From positions 64,001 to 120,474 of the forward strand of contig JAJDDT010000116.1 in assembly GCA_029260165.1 (NCBI GenBank): a DNA stretch of 56,474 nt, given 5' to 3'. Source of the stretch: Phycisphaerae bacterium. GTDB taxonomy: Bacteria; Planctomycetota; Phycisphaerae; UBA1845. Positions 50,255-56,474 of the stretch are shown in pieces (positions within the stretch are counted from its first letter, which is position 1; every line of letters starts with the position of its first letter). The notes under the pieces are model-generated. The model was not told the DNA's origin, ran no database searches, and saw nothing but the letters and a program-made list of their open reading frames with translations. The position numbers were made by a program, and so were the translations under genes.

Positions 50255-50707
50255 ATGAAGCTGACTGCGATTCTTGAGAAAAACTGCGTTTGCGTACCGA
50301 TGAAGGCGACCGACAAGGAGTCTGCCATTACCGAACTGGTCGATCTGCTCGGGGAAAGTGGGCAGTTGGCTGATCGTGAGCAGGTTTTGAGCGCTGTTCT
50401 TCAGCGGGAAAAAACCGCTTCGACGGGGATTGGGCACGGATTGGCGGTTCCGCATGGGAAGTCGGCGGGGTGCAGGAAGCTGGTGATGGCGATTGGGAAG
50501 CCGAGCCCGCCGATGGATTTCGGTGCCAAGGATGGCAAGCCTGTGGAATTCATCGTGCTGCTGGCGAGTCCTCCGGATCAGACGGGTCCGCATATTCAGG
50601 CGCTGGCGCGGATTTCACGATTGATGCTGACGGAAGAGTTTCGAGTGGCCATGTCGCGTGCGAGTTCGTCGGACGAGTTGTGGCAGGTTATTGTTGAGTA
50701 CGAGTAG
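50255..50707 (+). CDS. PTS EIIA(Ntr)-like protein
   Basis: A 150-residue EIIA domain of the fructose/nitrogen class. The phosphorylatable histidine lies in GIGHGLAVPHGKS; VEFIVLLASPP and GPHIQALARISRLM match the family. EIIA(Ntr) proteins control potassium transport and other processes by phosphorylation state. No EI, HPr or EIIB/C genes are in the window. ATG 50255 is preferred over the GTG at 50249. It stands alone between two terminators or convergent genes. Confidence 0.85.
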   Translation: MKLTAILEKNCVCVPMKATDKESAITELVDLLGESGQLADREQVLSAVLQREKTASTGIGHGLAVPHGKSAGCRKLVMAIGKPSPPMDFGAKDGKPVEFIVLLASPPDQTGPHIQALARISRLMLTEEFRVAMSRASSSDELWQVIVEYE

Positions 50708-50815
50708 GGGCGAGGCTTCTGAAGCGTCGGTGGGACTGCCGGCCAAAGCCATTGACGGGTGAGTCGCGGATGGTGACGGCGGGTGGGCTACCAGGGGCTG
50801 GTGAACCTGAATTGC

Positions 50816-50829
50816 CAGGTCGCGACCTG
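50816..50829. repeat. 14-bp perfect palindrome between convergent genes
   Basis: CAGGTCGCGACCTG reads the same on both strands. It lies between the convergent EIIA gene and the last response regulator, about 35 bp before the regulator's stop. It may be a binding site or a short hairpin; no T-run follows. Confidence 0.35.
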
Positions 50830-50863
50830 ACCTACCGGGCTCATGTCATCTTTTCCGGTTCGC

Positions 50864-52033
50864 CTACACTTGTGCGGCTGCGGGTGAGCAGGCGTCGGTT
50901 CGTACGAAGACTCGAACAGGTTCCCTGATCCTGCGCTTGCGGCCGAAGTTTTTGAGTCGCTGACACATTGAGGATGTCACCTCCTGCCCCTTGCCGACCA
51001 GCATGGTGCCATCCTCTGTCATCACATCGTCTGCCAGTGTCATCGACGTCGTAAGATCCTTCAGTCGAACTTCCCGGATTTCGAGTGCCTCCTCAAGACC
51101 GGTGACTGCTTCAAGGGCCTTGAGTATCTCGGGGTCGTACCATCCCGTGCGTTCTCGAAGCTCGATACCTGCATCCAGCTCCGTCAGGCCTGTCCATTTG
51201 AGGGTGTTGTAGTCCATTGCGACCTTGAGTATCCGTGCCCCAAGGGGGATGTCCTTTCCTGTCACCGGGTTCGACGCAGTACCTGATCCGTCGAAGCGCC
51301 TGTTCTGGTGTGCGATGATATCGGCTGTACCCTTCAGTCTGGGAATGTTTGCGACCAGGCTACGACCGGCCTCCGGGTGCGCCTCGAACATCTCGGATTC
51401 TTCGGGTGTGAGCGGTTTGCGGTGGTAAACCTTTTCCAGTGTTTCGGGCGGAATTGTCACGCATCCGATCTGGGACAACATGGCTGCGATTTCGACTTCC
51501 CATGCTTTTTCGACGTTAAGCTCCCTGCAGAGTTGGCCGACGATGCGGCGATTGCGCGATGCGTGACCAAACGCTGTGGGGTTGGTCAGTGAGAGGACGT
51601 CGTTGAGAACCTTGATACTGCCGCGGAGCGTTTTTCCGAGCAGCTCTTTTTCTGCTGTCACGAGCCGATACTGCTCGATCCCGGCGGTAAGCGACTTCGC
51701 GAGGGCTTCGGGGGGACAGGGCTTGGACAGGAACCGGAAGATGTTTCCTTCATTGACGGCGTTGATCGCGGTTTGCTGGTCCGAGTTGCCGGTTAACATC
51801 ATTCGCACGGTTTCGGGTGCTCTTTTTCTTGCCGCTGCCAGGAATTGAGCACCGTCCATGCCGGGCATCCGCATGTCGGAAACGATCACCGCATAAGGTT
51901 TCTGCGCATCGAGCATTCCCAGCGCCTGCTCCCCGCCCAGCGCCGTTTCGATCTGGAATTGTTTCCGCAGGCCGCGCCGGTAGGCGTCCAGTACGTTCTG
52001 TTCGTCGTCAACACAGAGGATTCTCGCGATCAT
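50864..52033 (-). CDS. Response regulator with degenerate HD-GYP-like domain
   Basis: A 389-residue protein. The receiver domain (ILCVDDEQNVLDAY, phosphoacceptor in VIVSDMRMPGMDG, MLTGNSD, LSKPC) is complete. The output domain follows the HD-GYP layout (HASRNRRIVGQLCREL, PPETLEKVYHRKPLTPEE, MFEAHPEAGRSLV, HQNRRFDGSG, ARILKVAMDYNTL) but the HD dyad is replaced by SQ in AAMLSQIGCVTIP and the GYP by GTA. It should not hydrolyse c-di-GMP and may bind it or a partner. A C-terminal extension adds about 85 residues. Its ATG overlaps the stop of the preceding HDOD regulator by 4 bp. Confidence 0.85.
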   Translation of the reverse strand: MIARILCVDDEQNVLDAYRRGLRKQFQIETALGGEQALGMLDAQKPYAVIVSDMRMPGMDGAQFLAAARKRAPETVRMMLTGNSDQQTAINAVNEGNIFRFLSKPCPPEALAKSLTAGIEQYRLVTAEKELLGKTLRGSIKVLNDVLSLTNPTAFGHASRNRRIVGQLCRELNVEKAWEVEIAAMLSQIGCVTIPPETLEKVYHRKPLTPEESEMFEAHPEAGRSLVANIPRLKGTADIIAHQNRRFDGSGTASNPVTGKDIPLGARILKVAMDYNTLKWTGLTELDAGIELRERTGWYDPEILKALEAVTGLEEALEIREVRLKDLTTSMTLADDVMTEDGTMLVGKGQEVTSSMCQRLKNFGRKRRIREPVRVFVRTDACSPAAAQV

Positions 52034-53241
52034 GCTTCTGCTCCGACCTGTGAGGCTTCCTGACATGCTGTTTGCCAGATCGGCAATCGATCCGCCAGAC
52101 CGACTTCATTGAGATAATCGCAATCCAGTCCCCCCTGGCCCGCAACCTGTTTTTCGGTGCTCCGCTCGTGTGCGAAAGCATTCGCAACATGTACCGCCGT
52201 GAGTGGGGCGAAGGAATCCCCCAGGGATTTTTTCGGGCAGTGGTGGAAGGCGGTGGCTTCAACGATTGTATCCGGAAGGCCCCAGAGTCCGAGCAGGTAA
52301 GCGCCGACCTCGGCATGCGTTGCACCGAGGACTGCTCGCTCTGCCTCGCAGAGTGAAGCATGCTGTTCCTGCATGAGTGCCATGACCTCACGGTACTGGT
52401 CGGGCATGTTCTGGGCGAGGATGAGCTTGCCGATATCGTGCAGGAACCCTGCCATGAAGGAGGCTTCGACGATGTCTGTCGCGGTTTTCTCGGCGTTCGC
52501 TATCTGCTTTGCGATCGTTGCGGTTTCCGAAGAGTGTTTCTGCACGGACTCCGGGGTCAGCCCCTCAACGGCAGGGCCTTCAAACTGTGAGAAAACGTCG
52601 AGGCCGAGAACGAGGGCCTTGAGTGTTTCGGTGCCCAACAGACTTGCTGCCTGGGCCGGGCTCGATACCTGGCGGGGAAGTCCGAAGAAAGCCGAGTTGA
52701 CCAGTTGCAGTATTTTGGTTGTCATGCCGGGGTCTTCAGCCACGATGTCACCAATGCGTTTGACCGAAGCGTCCGGGTAGTTAAGCTCTTCCATGATTTC
52801 CGTGTAGAGGGTGGGCATGCTTGGTACAGATTTCAACTGCGACAACGTCTGCGTGAGTGTTTCGTCCGTCAGGAGGTTGCGAAGGGCAAAGGCATGGTTG
52901 ATCGTTTGTTTCAGTTTTTCCGGATCGCACGGTTTCGCCAGGAACTGGTGAGCCACGCCGATCGATTTTATGGTTTCTTCCCTGGACGATTGTCCTGAGA
53001 GGACGATGCGTACGATCTGCGAATGTTGTCGCATCACCCTGGTCAGGAGCGCAGCGCCATCCATGCCGGGCATTCGCATGTCAGAGACGATGACGTCAAA
53101 ACGATCCTTCGCCAGGGTTTCCAATGCCTCGGCGCCGTTGTTGACGAACGCCATCTCCCACTCCTTGCGCATTGGGCGCAGCAACCGTTTGAGTCCGTCG
53201 AGGATTTTCGTCTCGTCGTCAACGAAGAGTATCTTTTTCAT
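52030..53241 (-). CDS. Response regulator with HDOD output domain
   Basis: A 403-residue protein. The receiver domain (ILFVDDETKILDGLKRLL, phosphoacceptor in VIVSDMRMPGMDG, VLSGQSS, LAKPC) is complete. The HDOD domain starts at SVPSMPTLYTEIMEEL and contains DPGMTTKILQLVNSAFFG, FMAGFLHDIGKLILAQ with an intact HD pair, and GATHAEVGAYLLGLWGLP. It presumably transmits phosphorylation to a partner. ATG 53241 has AGGAG nine bases upstream and overlaps the preceding HD-GYP regulator's stop by 4 bp. A long upstream frame to 53430 is the end of the preceding gene in another frame. Confidence 0.92.
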   Translation of the reverse strand: MKKILFVDDETKILDGLKRLLRPMRKEWEMAFVNNGAEALETLAKDRFDVIVSDMRMPGMDGAALLTRVMRQHSQIVRIVLSGQSSREETIKSIGVAHQFLAKPCDPEKLKQTINHAFALRNLLTDETLTQTLSQLKSVPSMPTLYTEIMEELNYPDASVKRIGDIVAEDPGMTTKILQLVNSAFFGLPRQVSSPAQAASLLGTETLKALVLGLDVFSQFEGPAVEGLTPESVQKHSSETATIAKQIANAEKTATDIVEASFMAGFLHDIGKLILAQNMPDQYREVMALMQEQHASLCEAERAVLGATHAEVGAYLLGLWGLPDTIVEATAFHHCPKKSLGDSFAPLTAVHVANAFAHERSTEKQVAGQGGLDCDYLNEVGLADRLPIWQTACQEASQVGAEA

Positions 53242-54380
53242 GTGGCGCACTCCTGGGGCAGATGGCACAACGCCACATCGGACAGGTCCGCGCGGATCGA
53301 TCTGAATTCCTCCAATGATCGTTCGAAAGCTCCAAATACAAGGGGATCGAAGTGTCGCCCGGCCTCCTCGTTCATTAATTCCATCACGCGGGCTTCTGTA
53401 AACGGCGGCTTGTACGGCCTTTCCGAGCACAGGGCGTCATACACATCGGCCAGTGCGACAATCCGGGACTCCAGAGGAATCGCTTCTCCCGACAGGCCTG
53501 CCGGATAGCCTGTTCCATTCCACCTTTCGTGGTGGGTCATTGCGATGGATGCCGCCATCTTCATCATGGCGTTGTCGGCGGGTTTCACGGACGCAGGCGA
53601 ACGGTCCGGGTTCTGCGACAGAATGGCGATTCCGGGTCGCGCATCGCCGCACAGGATGTCAGCTCCGATCGCGCAATGTCGTTGCATGATCCCGCGTTCC
53701 TCGAGCGTCAGCGGACCTTGCTTGAGGAGGATGTTGTCCGGGATTCCGATTTTGCCGATGTCATGAAGCGGGCTTGCCAGAAAAATTGTCTCGACGAAGT
53801 CGCGGTCTTTTCTCAACGCGCGTGCGAGGACGCGGCTGTAGCAGCCAACCCTGACGATATGGTTGCCGGTTTCCTCGTCACGATATTCGGCGGCCTTGCC
53901 GAGGCGCCAGATGATGTTCAGTCGTGAATCGACAAGTTCGGCGGTTCGCTCGTCAACCTGTCGCTCAAGGACCGCGTTCTGGTCTTTCAGCCTGTCCTGA
54001 TGCTCCTTGAGACGAATCGCGCTGCGGAGACGCGCGACCAGGTCCTGTGAATCCACCGGTTTGTTGAGCAGGTCAGAAGCGCCCAGATCCAGGGCACGGC
54101 GTTTGAGTCCACTGTCGTTGCGACCGGTCAGGATAATGACGGGAATGTCGCGGGTCCGGTCAGTGCCTCGAATTTTCTGAAGCAGCGTGAGACCGTCCAT
54201 GCCGGGCATGTCAACGTCCGACACGATTGCATCCACGTCGGTTTCGCATACCTCACGCAGGGCTTCATCTGCGCTCTCTGCAAAGTGCATGTCCCAGCGG
54301 ATTCGCTCGGCGCGCAGCATGCGCCGCAGTCCATCCAGGACGTTCGGCTCGTCATCAACAAAGAGGATTCGCCGTTTCAT
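53238..54380 (-). CDS. Response regulator with HD-GYP (c-di-GMP phosphodiesterase) output
   Basis: A 380-residue RpfG-type regulator. The receiver has ILFVDDEPNVLDGL, the phosphoacceptor in VSDVDMPGMDG, ILTGRND and NKPVDS. The HD-GYP domain has GNHIVRVGCYSRVL, SPLHDIGKIGIPDNIL with the HD dyad, MTHHERWNGTGYPAG with the GYP motif, and VALADVYDAL. All catalytic residues are present, so it should hydrolyse c-di-GMP. It overlaps the upstream histidine kinase by 26 bp and the HDOD regulator by 4 bp, so the kinase is probably its phosphodonor. An intact PilZ protein elsewhere in the window could be a downstream reader. Confidence 0.94.
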   Translation of the reverse strand: MKRRILFVDDEPNVLDGLRRMLRAERIRWDMHFAESADEALREVCETDVDAIVSDVDMPGMDGLTLLQKIRGTDRTRDIPVIILTGRNDSGLKRRALDLGASDLLNKPVDSQDLVARLRSAIRLKEHQDRLKDQNAVLERQVDERTAELVDSRLNIIWRLGKAAEYRDEETGNHIVRVGCYSRVLARALRKDRDFVETIFLASPLHDIGKIGIPDNILLKQGPLTLEERGIMQRHCAIGADILCGDARPGIAILSQNPDRSPASVKPADNAMMKMAASIAMTHHERWNGTGYPAGLSGEAIPLESRIVALADVYDALCSERPYKPPFTEARVMELMNEEAGRHFDPLVFGAFERSLEEFRSIRADLSDVALCHLPQECAT

Positions 54381-56085
54381 GATCTCGCGTTTCCGCCGGT
54401 TTGTTCGGTTTCTCGTCGATCGGAAGTCGGATGGTAAAAGTTGTTCCCTTGCCGACCCTGCTCTCGATGTCAATTGTTCCGCCGTGTTTCTGAACCACAA
54501 CGCTGCGGGCGATGGTCAATCCCTGCCCCGTTCCCTTGCCGACCTCCTTCGTGGTGAAGAATGGTTCGAACACCTTGGCACAGACTCCGGCGGCCATTCC
54601 GGCGCCGGTGTCGCTGATACAAATCTCAGCCCAATCGCCGTCCTGCCGCGTCGAAACGGTGATCGCTCCCTTCTCACCGCTGTCTTTTCCTACGACATCA
54701 GTGATCGCATGGGCAGCGTTCACGATAATGTTCAGGACGACCTGATTGAAATCACCCAGCAGGCAGGGCACCGGCGGCAGCGCAGAATCCAGCTCCAGGT
54801 TCATCTCAGCGACGTATTTCCACTCGTTTCGACTGACGGTGATTGTGCTCTCGATGGCTTTGTTGAGATCGGCTGGCTGTTTGTCGTTCCCACCTGGATG
54901 TGAGAACTCCTTCATGGAACGAACGATGGTGGCTACACGCTCGACGCCCTCGAGCGATTGTTCGATGGCTTTGGGGATCTCCTCAAAAACGTACTCCAGG
55001 TCTGCTTTTTCGACAGCGGCTTTAACTTCAGCAAGCAACTCCGCGGTCACGGTGCCTTCCATGGCGGCGTTGCGGAGCCGTTCATAATTTTGCAGCAACG
55101 AACTCAGATCGGTGAATGCGTTCTGTTGGAATCGAGTGTTATCGCCGACGAACTGGATCGGTGTGTTGATTTCGTGTGCGATGCCGGCAGCAAGCTGCCC
55201 GATGGATTCCATTTTCTGTGCGTGGAGAAGCTGAGCATGGGTAGCCTTGAGCTGTTCCTGTTCCTCCTGAAGCTTCAGATTCATCCGGGCGAGGGTCTGC
55301 TCGGCTTTCTTACGAGCGGTGATATTCTGCTTGACGGCGAGGAAGTGAGTAATCGTTCCTTCAGTATTTCGGATGGGCGAGATACTGGCTGTCTCCCAAT
55401 ACACCTCGCCGCTTTTCTTCCTGTTTTCAAACTCACCGGTCCATGTTTTTCCACCGAGGATCGTATTCCACAAGGCTTTGTATGCCTTCTTAGGCCACTT
55501 TCCTGACTTGAGTATTCGCGGATTCTGCCCAACGGCTTCTTTCGCGGTGTAGCCTGTGACCTCGGTGAAACGAGGATTGACGTATTCGATGGTACCCTGT
55601 GTATCGGTGATGACGACCGACGCGGGGCTTTGTTCCACGGCCACTGACAGCATCTGGAGCTCCTCCTCCACACGCTTGCGCTCTGTTATATCGCGGGCGA
55701 TTCCCAATACACCCACAAGCCTGCCCCGGCTGTCATGCATCGGTGTTCTGACGGTTTCGAGCAGTTCTGTGTGTCCGTCATCTGCGTAGGAGACTTCCTC
55801 TTCATTTGTGCAGGGTTGTCCTGTGGCGATGGCGGCCTGGTCTTTCTCACGGGAGAAGTCTGCCAGGTTCTCGTCCACAAAGTCGTCATCCGTTTTGCCC
55901 ACAATTTCGGACTGTGTGGTGCCATACAGGCGCTCGAATTTTCGGTTGCAGGCGAGGTAGACACCTTCCGGATTTTTCAACCATACGAGGTCAGGCAATG
56001 TCTCGATCAACATGCGCAGCTGTGCTTCACCGTTCCGTTGAGCCTCCTCCGTGAGCGCTTTACGGGTTTTAGTCGTTTGGTTCAT
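54355..56085 (-). CDS. PAS-domain sensor histidine kinase
   Basis: A 576-residue soluble kinase. Two PAS domains lie near residues 20-135 (IETLPDLVWLKNPEGVYLACN) and 147-265 (AVEQSPASVVITDTQGTIEYVN), each followed by a PAC-like segment. A coiled coil leads to the phosphoacceptor helix MESIGQLAAGIAHEINTPIQF near residue 305. The ATPase has the N box VVLNIIVNAAHAI, CISDTGAGMAAG and GKGTGQGLTIA. No transmembrane segment or cytochrome-type cofactor motif is evident, so it senses a cytosolic cue. It is the second gene of a five-gene minus-strand operon and should phosphorylate the three regulators downstream. Start at ATG 56085 lies 8 bp after the HTH gene stop. Confidence 0.93.
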   Translation of the reverse strand: MNQTTKTRKALTEEAQRNGEAQLRMLIETLPDLVWLKNPEGVYLACNRKFERLYGTTQSEIVGKTDDDFVDENLADFSREKDQAAIATGQPCTNEEEVSYADDGHTELLETVRTPMHDSRGRLVGVLGIARDITERKRVEEELQMLSVAVEQSPASVVITDTQGTIEYVNPRFTEVTGYTAKEAVGQNPRILKSGKWPKKAYKALWNTILGGKTWTGEFENRKKSGEVYWETASISPIRNTEGTITHFLAVKQNITARKKAEQTLARMNLKLQEEQEQLKATHAQLLHAQKMESIGQLAAGIAHEINTPIQFVGDNTRFQQNAFTDLSSLLQNYERLRNAAMEGTVTAELLAEVKAAVEKADLEYVFEEIPKAIEQSLEGVERVATIVRSMKEFSHPGGNDKQPADLNKAIESTITVSRNEWKYVAEMNLELDSALPPVPCLLGDFNQVVLNIIVNAAHAITDVVGKDSGEKGAITVSTRQDGDWAEICISDTGAGMAAGVCAKVFEPFFTTKEVGKGTGQGLTIARSVVVQKHGGTIDIESRVGKGTTFTIRLPIDEKPNKPAETRDHETANPLC

Positions 56086-56093
56086 GGAATCAT

Positions 56094-56333
56094 CTACCGA
56101 ATAAACCAGGTGGTTACGCAGCACCAGGGTGCATCATGACTCCGGGCCTCTGCGTCATGACTGCCATGCTCCCGGAGGTATTTCCGAATCGCCTTCTCTG
56201 GAAACCGCCGGATGCGACCGATCCTGTGCCCCTGCAATGCACCGTCCGTGGCGACCCGGCAGGCAGCTTCTGAAGACATTTGCAGGAATTCAGCGACCTG
56301 CCTGATGGGGAGGACTTTGCGGATGGTGTTCAT
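56094..56333 (-). CDS. Excisionase/MerR-like small DNA-binding protein
   Basis: A 79-residue protein. The opening LPIRQVAEFLQMSSEAACRVATDGALQGHRIGRIRRF matches the winged-helix of excisionase-family and MerR-like HTH domains: a helix-turn-helix, then a wing ending in Arg-Arg-Phe. The C-terminal tail (SHDAEARSHDAPWCC) is not conserved. ATG 56333 has AGGTG five bases upstream; a GTG at 56339 is possible. It precedes a histidine kinase gene by 8 bp and lies beside a possible operator at 56344-56360, so it may regulate the operon. No integrase is near. Confidence 0.7.
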   Translation of the reverse strand: MNTIRKVLPIRQVAEFLQMSSEAACRVATDGALQGHRIGRIRRFPEKAIRKYLREHGSHDAEARSHDAPWCCVTTWFIR

Positions 56334-56343
56334 GGGCACCTCG

Positions 56344-56360
56344 TTGCGTATCTAACGCAA
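56344..56360. promoter_or_regulatory. Possible operator upstream of the HTH gene
   Basis: TTGCGT (56344-56349) and ACGCAA (56355-56360) are exact inverted repeats with a 5-base spacer, about 11 bp from the HTH start. Autoregulation of the HTH-kinase operon is a reasonable reading. No promoter boxes were seen around it. Confidence 0.4.
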
Positions 56361-56380
56361 AAAAACGGTACACCGCCTGA

Positions 56381-56474
56381 CACACGGCCTGACCCACACG
56401 GCCTGACCCACACGGCCTGACCCACACGGCCTGACCCACACGGCCTGACCCACACGGCCTGACCCACACGGCCT
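56381..56474. repeat. 14-bp tandem repeat running off the window end
   Basis: Six exact copies of CACACGGCCTGACC (from 56381 to 56464) and ten bases of a seventh fill the last 94 bases; a degenerate copy precedes them near 56371. The true length is unknown because the window ends here. Confidence 0.9.

Noticed and set aside
56381-56474. CRISPR array
   Set aside because: Units are 14 bp, directly abutting, with no spacers and no cas genes nearby.
1-56474. Antiviral defence, toxin-antitoxin or secretion system cluster
   Set aside because: No signature genes were recognised; the unusual features found are spread over unrelated loci.

Overview
The window looks like chromosomal DNA of a GC-rich planctomycete, possibly a Phycisphaerae-like lineage. 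The evidence is a divergent ECF sigma factor / Ser-Thr kinase-TPR pair, small CxxC..CPECG zinc-ribbon membrane proteins, an S8 protease with dockerin-like repeats, a VCBS/UnbV protein with an IPTL-CTERM-like tail, PQQ-type beta-propellers and several HDOD/HD-GYP regulators. No plasmid, phage, transposase, rRNA or CRISPR gene was seen. The taxonomic placement is inference.

Layout. (1) 1-3.5 kb, minus strand: an edge-truncated possible sigma-54 activator, a methyltransferase, and a moaA-moaD-BNR propeller cluster. (2) 3.6-6.4 kb: divergent ECF sigma factor and kinase-TPR protein. (3) 6.4-10.7 kb, minus: pcm; a TraR/DksA-like protein, lspA and ribD in one run; tRNA-Leu(GAG); a phospholipid-type methyltransferase. 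(4) 10.77-11.14 kb: back-to-back promoters, one driving a ~305-nt structured RNA with a perfect Shine-Dalgarno, a nine-codon reading frame and a strong intrinsic terminator. (5) 11.2-20.4 kb: thioredoxin-TPR protein, glutamate dehydrogenase, PQQ propeller, metal-binding lipoprotein, two zinc-ribbon membrane proteins, secreted subtilase. (6) 20.6-26.7 kb: HDOD protein, two surface-polysaccharide genes, PilZ and CpaE/TadZ-like genes. (7) 27.0-35.8 kb: the kynurenine route of tryptophan degradation in two convergent arms. (8) 35.9-46.3 kb: RND efflux pair, HExxH membrane protein, VCBS protein, DinB protein, M3 peptidase, small lipoprotein. (9) 46.4-50.7 kb: metal-transporter-like, MaoC and glycosyltransferase-TPR genes coupled by 4-bp overlaps, a lipoprotein, an EIIA(Ntr)-like protein. 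(10) 50.9-56.3 kb, minus: HTH protein, PAS histidine kinase and three response regulators with overlapping ends. The window ends inside a 14-bp tandem repeat.

How genes work together. The minus arm (haao-acmsd-kynU-kmo-kynA-kynB) takes tryptophan through kynurenine, 3-hydroxykynurenine, 3-hydroxyanthranilate and aminocarboxymuconate semialdehyde to 2-aminomuconate semialdehyde. The plus arm (SDR, amnC-like dehydrogenase, amnD-like deaminase) oxidises and deaminates this product. The last steps to central metabolism are not in the window. The kinase-response regulator operon probably forms one phosphorelay feeding an active HD-GYP output, an HDOD output and a degenerate HD-GYP output.

The items most worth a second look are the structured RNA at 10832-11136, the seven decapeptide repeats of the zinc-ribbon protein at 17855, the degenerate nucleotidyltransferase pair at 21.9-24.9 kb, the SDR without the usual YxxxK motif, and the abrupt reversal of G/C strand bias near 46.3 kb.
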